23,147 nucleotides of DNA from Candidatus Peregrinibacteria bacterium (GTDB lineage Bacteria > Patescibacteriota > Gracilibacteria > UBA1369 > LOWO2-01-FULL-3). The notes below the pieces were generated by a model. That model worked only from the letters and a program-made list of their open reading frames with translations. It ran no database searches and had not been told where the DNA came from. Location of the stretch: positions 1 to 23,147 of the forward strand of contig WJKQ01000089.1 of assembly GCA_014728975.1 (NCBI GenBank), written 5' to 3'. Both the position numbers and the translations under genes were made by a program. Shown piece after piece: positions 8,064 to 15,601 of the stretch; the stretch's first letter is position 1, and every line of letters begins with the position of its first letter.

Positions 8064-8510
8064 ATGAAAAAAACTTCAACCATAAAAAAAGTAAAGAAAA
8101 CAATATCTTTACTGTTGGTAGTCCTTACCACTTTAGCCTTTATTGGACCTTCTACTGTTTTTGCCGCAACATGGATTCAGCAGGAAAAATTAACTGCCGG
8201 GGAAGGTTCCAGCGATGACTATTTTGGATCAGATGTTTCTATATCAGGAAACTATGCAGTTGTAGGTGCTTACAATTACGATAATGGAACAACCCGTGGT
8301 ATCGCCTACGTTTATGAAAGAGCCGACTCAACATGGACAAAAATTGCAAAATTGACCGCCAGCGATGCCGCCGATAATGACGCTTTCGGGATTTCAGTAT
8401 CAATAGACAGCGATTACATAATTGTTGGTGCCGTAGGAGAAGATGGAACAGGTATTGACCATGGAGCAGCATATATATTCGAAAAACCTGCCGGAGGTGG
8501 GAAGACATGA
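8064..8510 (+). CDS. Second FG-GAP surface protein, 5' fragment (frameshifted gene)
   Basis: This is the N-terminal part of a gene that should run to 9466. It encodes a signal peptide (residues 1-34, cleavage after TVFA) very like that of the first FG-GAP protein, then two FG-GAP repeats with cores near residues 54 and 108. The frame ends at a TGA (8508-8510) just after EKPAGGGKT. In sibling repeats the corresponding place reads KP..GW.NMTETEK, and exactly that continuation (MTETAK) is found in the -1 frame from 8507. One missing base at about 8495-8504 explains everything. Alone, this 148-residue product would be a secreted stub with two blades and no sorting tail. Whether the shift is real or a sequencing/assembly error cannot be told from the sequence. 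Confidence 0.8.
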   Translation: MKKTSTIKKVKKTISLLLVVLTTLAFIGPSTVFAATWIQQEKLTAGEGSSDDYFGSDVSISGNYAVVGAYNYDNGTTRGIAYVYERADSTWTKIAKLTASDAADNDAFGISVSIDSDYIIVGAVGEDGTGIDHGAAYIFEKPAGGGKT

Positions 8511-9466
8511 CTGAAACAGCTAAACTGACAGCAAGCGACGCTGTAGATGCAGATAACTTCGGAAGATCAGTTTCAATCTCAGGAGATTGGGCTATTGTTG
8601 GAGCATATCAATCAGATGATTCCGGCACTGATTCTGGATCAGCATACCTATTTAAAAAACCAATAGCAGGTTGGACAAATATGACAGAAACCAAAGAAAT
8701 CACGGGCAGTGATACTGAAGCAGGAGATAATTTTGGAGATTCAATATCAATCGATGGTAATTATGCCCTGGTTGGAGCACCAGCCGAGGACGGCGCCGGA
8801 TTAGAAAGAGGAGCAGCATATGTATTTTACAAAGACGAAGGCAGTACCGATAACTGGGGACAACAAGCCAAATTAACCGCGGGAGATATACAAGACGATT
8901 GGCTTTTCGCGATTCATAAATTATCTATATCAGGAAATTATGCGGCTGTTGGATGTATGGGAAATAACGACAATGGAAGCGGAGCAGGAGCTGTATATAT
9001 TTATAATAAAGACGAAGGAGGTACAGATAATTGGGGGCAGCAGGCTAAACTCACAGCCAGCGATGGCGCAGCAGACGATAATCTTGGTTACTCCGCATCA
9101 ATGTATGGTGATACTGTGATCGCAGGCGCCAAAGGAGACGACAGTGGAGCAGGTTCGGCTTATATCTTTGGAAAACCGGGCACCGGATGGCAGAATATGA
9201 CTGAAACTGAAAAAATATCAGCCGGAGATGGATCTTCAAATGACCAATTCGGTTATGAAACTTCAATTTCAGGAAACTATAATATTGTTGGAGCACCTAC
9301 GGAAGACGATGAAGGAAGAACAGATTCAGGAGCAGCTTACATTTTTGAAAGCTCATCCTCAAGCATAGTCCCGGAATTTAAAGACTTTATCTACATACTT
9401 ACTATTCTCGCTGCAATCAGTATGATGTATAAAAATATACCGCAGTATTCCTATAATAAAATATAA
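8507..9466 (+). CDS. Second FG-GAP surface protein, 3' fragment with VPEF tail (frameshifted gene)
   Basis: 319 residues continuing the preceding fragment in the -1 frame. The ATG at 8507 overlaps the upstream TGA as ATGA, but it corresponds to an internal methionine of the MTET motif rather than a natural start, and there is no signal peptide. It holds five FG-GAP repeats with cores near residues 18, 76, 133 (degenerate), 193 and 248. With the two of the 5' fragment the total is seven, the same as in the intact paralogue. A serine run leads into the 32-residue VPEF tail (9368-9463). Restoring one base would give a 467-residue protein with signal peptide, seven blades and sorting signal. Stop-start re-initiation at ATGA could make this half separately, but it would lack an export signal. 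The exosortase gene lies convergently 3 nt downstream. Confidence 0.8.
   Translation: MTETAKLTASDAVDADNFGRSVSISGDWAIVGAYQSDDSGTDSGSAYLFKKPIAGWTNMTETKEITGSDTEAGDNFGDSISIDGNYALVGAPAEDGAGLERGAAYVFYKDEGSTDNWGQQAKLTAGDIQDDWLFAIHKLSISGNYAAVGCMGNNDNGSGAGAVYIYNKDEGGTDNWGQQAKLTASDGAADDNLGYSASMYGDTVIAGAKGDDSGAGSAYIFGKPGTGWQNMTETEKISAGDGSSNDQFGYETSISGNYNIVGAPTEDDEGRTDSGAAYIFESSSSSIVPEFKDFIYILTILAAISMMYKNIPQYSYNKI
9368..9463 (+). other. Predicted VPEF-type C-terminal sorting signal (second FG-GAP protein)
   Basis: 32 codons encoding VPEF, a DFIYILTIL-type hydrophobic helix, MMYK and a basic end, preceded by five serines. The same length and 20 of 32 identical residues as the tail at 7824-7919, while the linkers before the two tails are unrelated (glycine-rich versus serine-rich). 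Confidence 0.7.
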
Positions 9467-9469
9467 AAT

Positions 9470-10429
9470 TCATTTTTCAACAATTTCTCTTTTCTCCTCT
9501 AAAATTCTTGGAATAATAAAATAGAGATAAAGAGCAAACAAAACTATCAAAAATATTGCGCTTAAATATTCATGAAAGAGTTCGATAGCCAGTATTGGAG
9601 AATAGTAAGCTCCCACTAAAACAATTGTTGCGACTCTTAAAATATTTAAAACAAAAACAGCTGCAATTCCCAAAAGGAGTGCAATAGCAGCTTTAAAAGC
9701 ATCAATATTTTTATGTTTGTTCACTAAAACCAATGTCACAACAAAAAGAAAAAGAAAAGTAATCATTGAATAAATACCCGCACATGTCGGACCGATATAC
9801 ACACTAAAATCAAGCATTCGGACACTGAAAGTTTCAAGATCGACAAATGTAAATTTTGTAAATAATGGTAGGATATAACTCAAAGAATAAGTAATCAAAT
9901 AAGAAAATTTTTCCCAGCTCCGTTCAACCAAAATTTGGGCAAAAATATATAAAAAAATTGCAAAAGCCAAAATAATTATTTCCAGCTTGAACTTTTTTAC
10001 AAACCTTAAATTGAAAATTGCCAGAAAAATTGAAATAAAAGCCAAAATCAACTGGATATAATAAGCGATAAACGGAAAAGAAATTTCGTTATTTCCTCCC
10101 CCGCTCTCAATCGAAACAATCGTAGTGATGGGAATATTAAAAATCAACACAGCGATAACCGCGAACAAAATAGTCTGCCACAACGAGTTTCCGTAAGGTT
10201 TGATCTTCTTTATTTCTTTCCACTTAAAATAAGTAAAAGCAAGCAAAAGAGGAAAAACCAAATATGAAAGATAAGCATCAACATTATTAAATACATATCC
10301 CAAAAAACTTCCGGTATATGACGAATAATAAATCGAAACCAAAGAATAAATCACAAAAAACAGCAGAAGACGAAGCCCAAAATATTTCGCTCCATCATTC
10401 CTTTTAAGACATAAAATTCTATTAATCAT
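9470..10429 (-). CDS. Exosortase/archaeosortase-family transpeptidase
   Basis: 319 residues with about eight membrane segments. The C-terminal half carries the three family active-site regions in order: GPTCAGIYSM with Cys216, NILRVATIVLVG with Arg265, and LFHEYLS with His286. The Cys/Arg/His set is the known signature of exosortases and archaeosortases, membrane proteases proposed to cleave C-terminal sorting signals and transfer the protein to a surface anchor. The likely substrates are the two VPEF-tailed FG-GAP proteins encoded convergently next door. The start is the ATG at 10427-10429, 9 nt after the ileS stop, so the gene is probably transcribed from the ileS promoter. There is no EpsI-like fusion and no exopolysaccharide gene nearby. 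It ends in TGA, the only natural UGA stop among the intact genes checked here. The subfamily is not identifiable by eye. Confidence 0.87.
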   Translation of the reverse strand: MINRILCLKRNDGAKYFGLRLLLFFVIYSLVSIYYSSYTGSFLGYVFNNVDAYLSYLVFPLLLAFTYFKWKEIKKIKPYGNSLWQTILFAVIAVLIFNIPITTIVSIESGGGNNEISFPFIAYYIQLILAFISIFLAIFNLRFVKKFKLEIIILAFAIFLYIFAQILVERSWEKFSYLITYSLSYILPLFTKFTFVDLETFSVRMLDFSVYIGPTCAGIYSMITFLFLFVVTLVLVNKHKNIDAFKAAIALLLGIAAVFVLNILRVATIVLVGAYYSPILAIELFHEYLSAIFLIVLFALYLYFIIPRILEEKREIVEK

Positions 10430-10438
10430 CTTTTTGAA

Positions 10439-13400
10439 TTATTCAACTTTCTTGACCGCAATTTTAACAGGTTTACCATTCATCTCAACATTTTTCTCTT
10501 TGTCCCACTCAAGATCACCGCTTTGCTGAAGTTCATCAGCCAAAGTTTCAGTTTTTATATAATCCGCAAATTTGGTAACGGCTTCATCAACTTCGCCTTC
10601 TGTATCAACCAAAACGTAAATCCTGTCATCAACCTGATAATCCACATCTTTCCTCATTTCCTGAATAAATCTGACAATCTCCCGGGCGTATCCTTCCTTT
10701 CTTAACTCATCGGTAATTGTCGTATTTAAAGCGACTACAATACCCTCATCATCAGCAACATCAAAACCTTCCTTTCCTTTAAAACCAATCTCCACTTCAT
10801 CCTGTTCCAGTGTGAAATGACCTACTTTTACTCGTCCGTCATCCATTATTTCAAAATCACCCTCTTTTACTTTTTTAATAATGAATTGAACATCCGCGCC
10901 ATATTTAGGACCCAACAATTTTGCGTTTGGAACCACGGATTGTTCAATAATATCTCCGGCCTCTTCTATAATTGTCAGCTCTTTTACATTAAGTTCTTCC
11001 AAAATAACATCTTTTTGCGCTTCGATAAGTTTTTTATCAACATCTTCTGGAAGAGCTATACCTACTTTTGAAAGAGGCTGACGAACTTTAATTTTTGCCT
11101 GCGCCCTTACACTGTGACCAAGATTAACTATCAAGCGAACAAGATATATTTCTTTATTAAGTTCCTTACTTATTAATCCATTATTGAACGTCGGCCAGTC
11201 TTCCAGATGAACCGATTCGTTTCCCGTCAGATTTTGATATATTTCGTCTGAAATATAAGGCATAAAAGGAGCCAGCAATTTACAAAATTCAACAAGAACA
11301 ATATAAAGAGTCTGATATGCCTGCTTTTTTTCTTCATCATTCTCACTTTTCCAGAAACGACGTCTGGACCTCCTGACATACCAATTTGACAAATTATCAA
11401 GAAAATCAAGCATCGGACGAGTGGTTTTGGTCAGATTATAGTCATCCATTTGTCCCGTCACTTCTTTTATCAGACTATGCATTTCGGAAAGAATCCATTT
11501 ATCAAGTTTATGGTCAGGCACAAAGGCTCCATAATCCTTAACGGGTTCAAATTTATCGATATTCGCATAAGTCACAAAAAAACTGTAAGAATTCCAAAGA
11601 GTCAGAGTAAATTTCTTTATAACCTCGTCAACATGATCTTCAGAAAAACGAACATCTTCAGCCAATGGCGCCGTAGAGCTGTATAAGAAATACCTCACAC
11701 TATCCACACCTTTCGTATTAAAGAGAAGATTCGGATCCGGATAATTTTTCTTCCTTTTTGAAAGTTTTTCACCATCCGCCGCCAACAAAATTCCATTCAC
11801 AATAACATTAAAAAAGGCAGGATCATCAAAAAGCATAGTTGCAAGCACATGAAGTGTATAAAACCATCCGCGCGTCTGATCGAGCCCTTCCGCGATAAAA
11901 TCAGCCGGAAAATTATCCTCAAATTCTTTCTTGTTTTCAAATGGATAATGAAGCTGGGCATACGGCATAGATCCGCTTTCAAACCAGCAGTCAAAAACAT
12001 CACTGATGCGATTCATATCGGCGTTACAAGTAGGACATTTAAACGTTATTTCATCAATATAAGGTTTATGAAGATCAAGTTCGCCGTCTCTTTCCGGAAT
12101 TTTACCACCCGTTTTATTTTTCAATTCGTCAATTGAACCGACACAAATCTGCTCACCACACTCACATTCCCATAGAGGAATCGGACAACCCCAAAATCTG
12201 TTTCTTGAAATAGCCCAGTCGCGCACACCATCAAGCCATTTTCCAAAACGTCCCTCTTTAATATGATTTGGCTGCCAATGAATCTTCCGGTTATTTTTTA
12301 TAAGTTTATCTTTGACATCTGTAACTTTTATAAATAAAGAACGTGTGGAATAATTTAAAAGAGGAGTATCGCACCTCCAGCAGTGGGGATAACTATGCCG
12401 GAAATTCTGTTTTGAGAACAGAAGTCCTTTTTCATGGAGATGAATTGCAATATTTAGATCCTGGCCTTTCACAAATTCACCGGCAAAATCTTTTACATCC
12501 TCTGTAAAAGTACCGTTCATTTTAATATGCTGAATCATTCCAAGATTTTCCTCGACTCCAAGCTCATAATCATCTTCACCAAACATAGGAGCGATATGCA
12601 CAACACCAGTCCCCTCTTCGAGTGTCACAAAGTCCGCCATTTGTATCGAATAGAGTTCACCTTCGATGTCTTTTTCTAAATAATAATCAAATAAAGGCTC
12701 GTAATGGGTCCCTTTAAGTTTTTTTGGATCAATTTCATTAAGAATTTTATAATCTCCTTCGCCAAAAACAGATTCAACGAGATCTTTGACCATAATAAAG
12801 ACCCCTTCATTATCTTCACCATACTTACCCGCAACTTTGACGTACTTAAAATCCGGATTCAGAGCCAGAGCCACGTTACCAGGAAGCGTCCACGCAGTTG
12901 TTGTCCACGCAAGGATATAAATATCTTCTCCTTTGGAATCGATCGCCGTCAAAGCATCATCTTTCAACTTAAACTTCAAAGTCACCGATAAATCACTCAC
13001 ATCTTTATACGCCTGGGAAACTTCAAAATTTGATAAAGGAGTTTCACATCTCGGACAAATATGCATAGATTTAAAACCTGAATAAACAATACCTTTATCC
13101 CATATCTGCTTAAAAACCCACCAAATAGATTCCATATACGTATTATCCAAAGTCGCATAGCTGTCACTAAAATCAACCCAACGGGCAATCCTTCTCAAAG
13201 TATCTTCCCATTCCTTTGTGTATCTGAAAACAGATTCACGACATTTTTCATTAAACTTCTCAACACCATAATCGACTATCTCCTTTCTTCCCGAAAGGTC
13301 CAATTCCTTCTCGACTTCATATTCAACGGGAAGTCCATGACAGTCCCACCCGTTTGTTCTTGGGACATAATACCCTCTCATCGTCCAATACCTTGTAACG

Positions 13401-13600
13401 GCATCTTTTAAAACATTCGCAAGAATATGTCCGTAATGAGGCAGACCGTTGGCAAAAGGAGGACCATCAAAAAATACATATTTTTCGTTGTTTTTTCTTT
13501 GTTCTACGGATTTATCAAAAATCTTATTTTTTTCCCAATACTTTAATATTTTCTTTTCAATTTCAGGAAAAGACTGCTTTGGATCAACTTTCTTAAACAT
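10439..13600 (-). CDS. ileS: Isoleucyl-tRNA synthetase, eukaryote-like type 2
   Basis: 1053 residues, the length of IleRS. The class I signature HIGH appears as HYGH (residues 55-58) within DGPPFANGLPHYGHILA, and KMSKS appears as KLSKR near residue 612. GWDCHGLPVEYEVEKEL and the editing-domain segment LAWTTTAWTLPGN (about 230) are present. The HYGH and KLSKR variants are typical of the type 2 (eukaryotic/archaeal-like, IleS2) branch, many of whose members resist mupirocin. It charges tRNA-Ile in the cytoplasm. It begins the ileS-exosortase pair, with a candidate promoter at 13644-13672. Short cysteine pairs (CPRC, CPTC) suggest zinc-binding knuckles. Identification is secure; the mupirocin inference is from the family only. 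Confidence 0.97.
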   Translation of the reverse strand: MFKKVDPKQSFPEIEKKILKYWEKNKIFDKSVEQRKNNEKYVFFDGPPFANGLPHYGHILANVLKDAVTRYWTMRGYYVPRTNGWDCHGLPVEYEVEKELDLSGRKEIVDYGVEKFNEKCRESVFRYTKEWEDTLRRIARWVDFSDSYATLDNTYMESIWWVFKQIWDKGIVYSGFKSMHICPRCETPLSNFEVSQAYKDVSDLSVTLKFKLKDDALTAIDSKGEDIYILAWTTTAWTLPGNVALALNPDFKYVKVAGKYGEDNEGVFIMVKDLVESVFGEGDYKILNEIDPKKLKGTHYEPLFDYYLEKDIEGELYSIQMADFVTLEEGTGVVHIAPMFGEDDYELGVEENLGMIQHIKMNGTFTEDVKDFAGEFVKGQDLNIAIHLHEKGLLFSKQNFRHSYPHCWRCDTPLLNYSTRSLFIKVTDVKDKLIKNNRKIHWQPNHIKEGRFGKWLDGVRDWAISRNRFWGCPIPLWECECGEQICVGSIDELKNKTGGKIPERDGELDLHKPYIDEITFKCPTCNADMNRISDVFDCWFESGSMPYAQLHYPFENKKEFEDNFPADFIAEGLDQTRGWFYTLHVLATMLFDDPAFFNVIVNGILLAADGEKLSKRKKNYPDPNLLFNTKGVDSVRYFLYSSTAPLAEDVRFSEDHVDEVIKKFTLTLWNSYSFFVTYANIDKFEPVKDYGAFVPDHKLDKWILSEMHSLIKEVTGQMDDYNLTKTTRPMLDFLDNLSNWYVRRSRRRFWKSENDEEKKQAYQTLYIVLVEFCKLLAPFMPYISDEIYQNLTGNESVHLEDWPTFNNGLISKELNKEIYLVRLIVNLGHSVRAQAKIKVRQPLSKVGIALPEDVDKKLIEAQKDVILEELNVKELTIIEEAGDIIEQSVVPNAKLLGPKYGADVQFIIKKVKEGDFEIMDDGRVKVGHFTLEQDEVEIGFKGKEGFDVADDEGIVVALNTTITDELRKEGYAREIVRFIQEMRKDVDYQVDDRIYVLVDTEGEVDEAVTKFADYIKTETLADELQQSGDLEWDKEKNVEMNGKPVKIAVKKVE

Positions 13601-13643
13601 AAAAATTTAAAATTACTATTATAAAAAACAAAAATCACACGCC

Positions 13644-13672
13644 AGTTTAACGAAAAAAAATTGCTTTGACAA
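13644..13672 (-). promoter_or_regulatory. Candidate promoter for ileS-exosortase
   Basis: On the minus strand, TTGTCA (13672-13667), a 17-nt spacer and TAAACT (13649-13644), with a leader of about 37 nt. A perfect TATAAT nearer the gene (13623-13618) is an alternative, but it has no recognisable -35. The -35 box overlaps that of the plus-strand promoter by five bases. Confidence 0.45.
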
Positions 13673-13693
13673 TTCCTTCAAAAGAAATAAACT
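13666..13693 (+). promoter_or_regulatory. Candidate promoter for the orphan 145-aa gene
   Basis: A perfect TTGACA (13666-13671), a 16-nt spacer and TAAACT (13688-13693), about 26 nt upstream of the ATG at 13720. The -35 box overlaps the oppositely oriented -35 box of the ileS promoter. Confidence 0.5.
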
Positions 13694-13719
13694 CAATTAA
13701 AAATGCTTAAATAAATTAA

Positions 13720-14157
13720 ATGAACGAAAGTGATAGAGAAAACTTCAGACGCGCATCTTTATTGTTATCTCCCAGAGTAGAACCTCCCAAACAAAGTTTG
13801 CCGTCATCGATTCCACAGACTTTTACCACAAACGATAATCAAGACAGTTTTGAATTATTACATGGAAGAAGACGCCCAAAAGATACAGAAAACAATGTTA
13901 CTCAAGCTGTTTACAATATACTTGAAAGCTATAAAAGAGATTTTCCGCAGGAATTAAGGACAGCTTTCGCAACAAGAATTTTAACGGCAATACAGGATGA
14001 CACTTCAAATAACATACGCGCAGAAAATATAAAAAGGATAATAGACCAGCAAATTAATGCTCAAAGCACTACACCCATCCCCGTTAGAGACGAAATAAGA
14101 AATAAACTGTTGGAAGCTATAGAAACAAATACAGAAATAAGATTTTCGAAACCTTAA
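13720..14157 (+). CDS. Hypothetical protein, 145 aa, unrecognised
   Basis: I do not recognise this protein. It begins at an ATG without a Shine-Dalgarno sequence, behind a plausible promoter. It is soluble, with no signal peptide, membrane helix or cysteine. Residues 1-60 are polar and rich in Pro, Ser, Arg and Asn, and probably disordered. Residues 60-140 look helical, with regularly spaced hydrophobic residues (AVYNILESYKRDFPQ, then AFATRILTAIQDD, then IKRIIDQQI), consistent with a small helical bundle or an interaction domain. It lies alone on the plus strand between ileS and purB, and its TAA shares four bases with the purB stop. Reality is supported by the promoter, the uniform amino-acid composition and the precise abutment to purB. 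Function unknown. Confidence 0.6.
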   Translation: MNESDRENFRRASLLLSPRVEPPKQSLPSSIPQTFTTNDNQDSFELLHGRRRPKDTENNVTQAVYNILESYKRDFPQELRTAFATRILTAIQDDTSNNIRAENIKRIIDQQINAQSTTPIPVRDEIRNKLLEAIETNTEIRFSKP

Positions 14158-15587
14158 CCGCACCCTTTACAACCGGCACAACCTCCCGGACTGCATCCAT
14201 AAGCTGATACTTTCAATTTATACGAATCGACCAATTTTTCAGCTATACCTGTATATTTCTCGGGAGTGAGAGACATTAACATTTTTTTATCGGCAGCCGG
14301 AATTTCCAAAGGCTTAATAAAGTTTTGAATAGTTGTTTTGGTGATTTTTTTCTTCCCTCTTGTTAATTCTTTTAATTTTTCGTACGGATTTTTCACACGA
14401 TTTTTCCTCATTACAACCTGAATAGGCTCCGCAAGGAGCTCCCACCTGTCCTTCAAGTCACTTTGAATAACTTTTTTGTTCACAACACATTTGGACAAAC
14501 CTTTTATAGTACTTTTGAATGCCAAAACTGAATAAGTAAACGCCATGCCAATGTTTCTCTGTACCGTGGAATCCGAAAGATCTCTCTGCATCCTGGAAAC
14601 CTGCAGTTTTGAGGACATATATTCAAAAAGAGAATTTGCCACCCCAATATTCCCTTCTGAATTTTCAAAATCGATCGGATTAACTTTATGCGGCATAGTA
14701 GAAGAACCAACTTCACCGCTAACCGCTTTCTGACCAAAGTAAGACAAACTGATATACCACCACATATCACTGTCAAAATCCAGAATAATGTTATTTATCC
14801 GCTTAACACAATCAAAAATTCCAGCAAAACCATCATGCGGCTCTATTTGAGTGGTATATTTATTAAATCCCAGCCCCAAAGCTTGTACAAATTTTTTACT
14901 CGCTTTAACCCAGTCTATATTTTTATAAGCAATATAATGAGCATTATAATTTCCAACCACTCCATTCATTTTAACCGGCAGGCAGGAACTGTAGGAACAT
15001 AATATTTCCATTTCTTTCTCAAGCCTTGAAACAAAATTTACAAATTCTTTTCCAACGGTCGTTGGAGAAGCAGGCTGTCCGTGAGTCCTGGAAAGCATCG
15101 CTGTTTTTTTATATTTAATCGCCATCGAATAGAGTTCCTGTACAAACCCGCTTAATAACGGCAGCAATTCACGATCATTAAAATCTCTGATCATGCACGC
15201 GTAAGAAATATTGTTAATATCCTCGGAAGTACACGCAAAATGAATAAATTCAGAATATTTCTCCAGAGGCCCCCTTTTTAATTCCTCTTTAATAAAATAT
15301 TCAACAGCCTTTACATCATGATTTATATCTTTTTCGATTTCTTTTATTCTTTCAGCGTTAACAACATCAAATTGCTCATAAATGCTACGCAAAATACGAA
15401 GTTCAGTAGTTTTTAAAACTTTGGTTTTCTTTAACTTCAGATCATTAAAAAGAAAAATAAACCACTCGATCTCAACCAAAACACGATATCTCATCAAAGC
15501 GGCTTCTGAAAAATACTGTGAAAGATAATCGACCTTATCCGCGTATCTGCCGTCAATTGGTGAAATTGCCAATAAATTATGCTCCAT
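14154..15587 (-). CDS. purB: Adenylosuccinate lyase with cysteine-rich C-terminal tail
   Basis: 477 residues of the fumarase/aspartase superfamily, close to the E. coli-type PurB (about 456) plus an extra tail. Key blocks are in order: SPIDGRYADKV at the start, TSEDINN (120-126), SRTHGQPASP with His169, TQIEPHD (246-252), and the signature GSSTMPHKVNPIDFENSEGN with the catalytic-loop serines 295-296. The enzyme removes fumarate twice in purine synthesis: SAICAR to AICAR, and adenylosuccinate to AMP. It is the third gene of purC-purE-purB, 14 nt after purE. The oddity is the end: after KVSAYG come four cysteines in a glycine-rich setting (Cys465, 470, 473, 476; spacing C-x4-C-x2-C-x2-C), which is not part of the usual enzyme. 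It could bind a metal or an iron-sulfur cluster. Confidence 0.96.
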   Translation of the reverse strand: MEHNLLAISPIDGRYADKVDYLSQYFSEAALMRYRVLVEIEWFIFLFNDLKLKKTKVLKTTELRILRSIYEQFDVVNAERIKEIEKDINHDVKAVEYFIKEELKRGPLEKYSEFIHFACTSEDINNISYACMIRDFNDRELLPLLSGFVQELYSMAIKYKKTAMLSRTHGQPASPTTVGKEFVNFVSRLEKEMEILCSYSSCLPVKMNGVVGNYNAHYIAYKNIDWVKASKKFVQALGLGFNKYTTQIEPHDGFAGIFDCVKRINNIILDFDSDMWWYISLSYFGQKAVSGEVGSSTMPHKVNPIDFENSEGNIGVANSLFEYMSSKLQVSRMQRDLSDSTVQRNIGMAFTYSVLAFKSTIKGLSKCVVNKKVIQSDLKDRWELLAEPIQVVMRKNRVKNPYEKLKELTRGKKKITKTTIQNFIKPLEIPAADKKMLMSLTPEKYTGIAEKLVDSYKLKVSAYGCSPGGCAGCKGCG

Positions 15588-15601
15588 ATTTCAAATATTA
15601 A

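Noticed and set aside
8484..8510. Programmed -1 frameshifting in the second FG-GAP gene
   Set aside because: No X-XXY-YYZ slippery heptamer, long homopolymer or downstream hairpin is visible at the junction, so an ordinary one-base loss or sequence error is simpler.
8508..8510. UGA recoded to glycine (Gracilibacteria/SR1 code) explaining the early TGA
   Set aside because: Reading through stays in the wrong frame and soon meets more stops, including TAG. The other genes are full length without in-frame UGA, and the exosortase gene ends at a natural TGA.
6708..9300. Repeat array resembling CRISPR or a minisatellite
   Set aside because: The repeats are degenerate, of protein-domain length and in frame, and they encode FG-GAP blades.
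10523..12991. Plus-strand open frames of 60-95 codons inside ileS
   Set aside because: They lie opposite a well-conserved essential gene, have implausible Phe/Asn/Ile-rich composition and no recognisable motif.
13618..13623. Perfect TATAAT on the minus strand as the main ileS promoter
   Set aside because: No recognisable -35 lies 16-18 nt upstream and no TGn extension is present. It was kept only as an alternative to TTGTCA-17-TAAACT.
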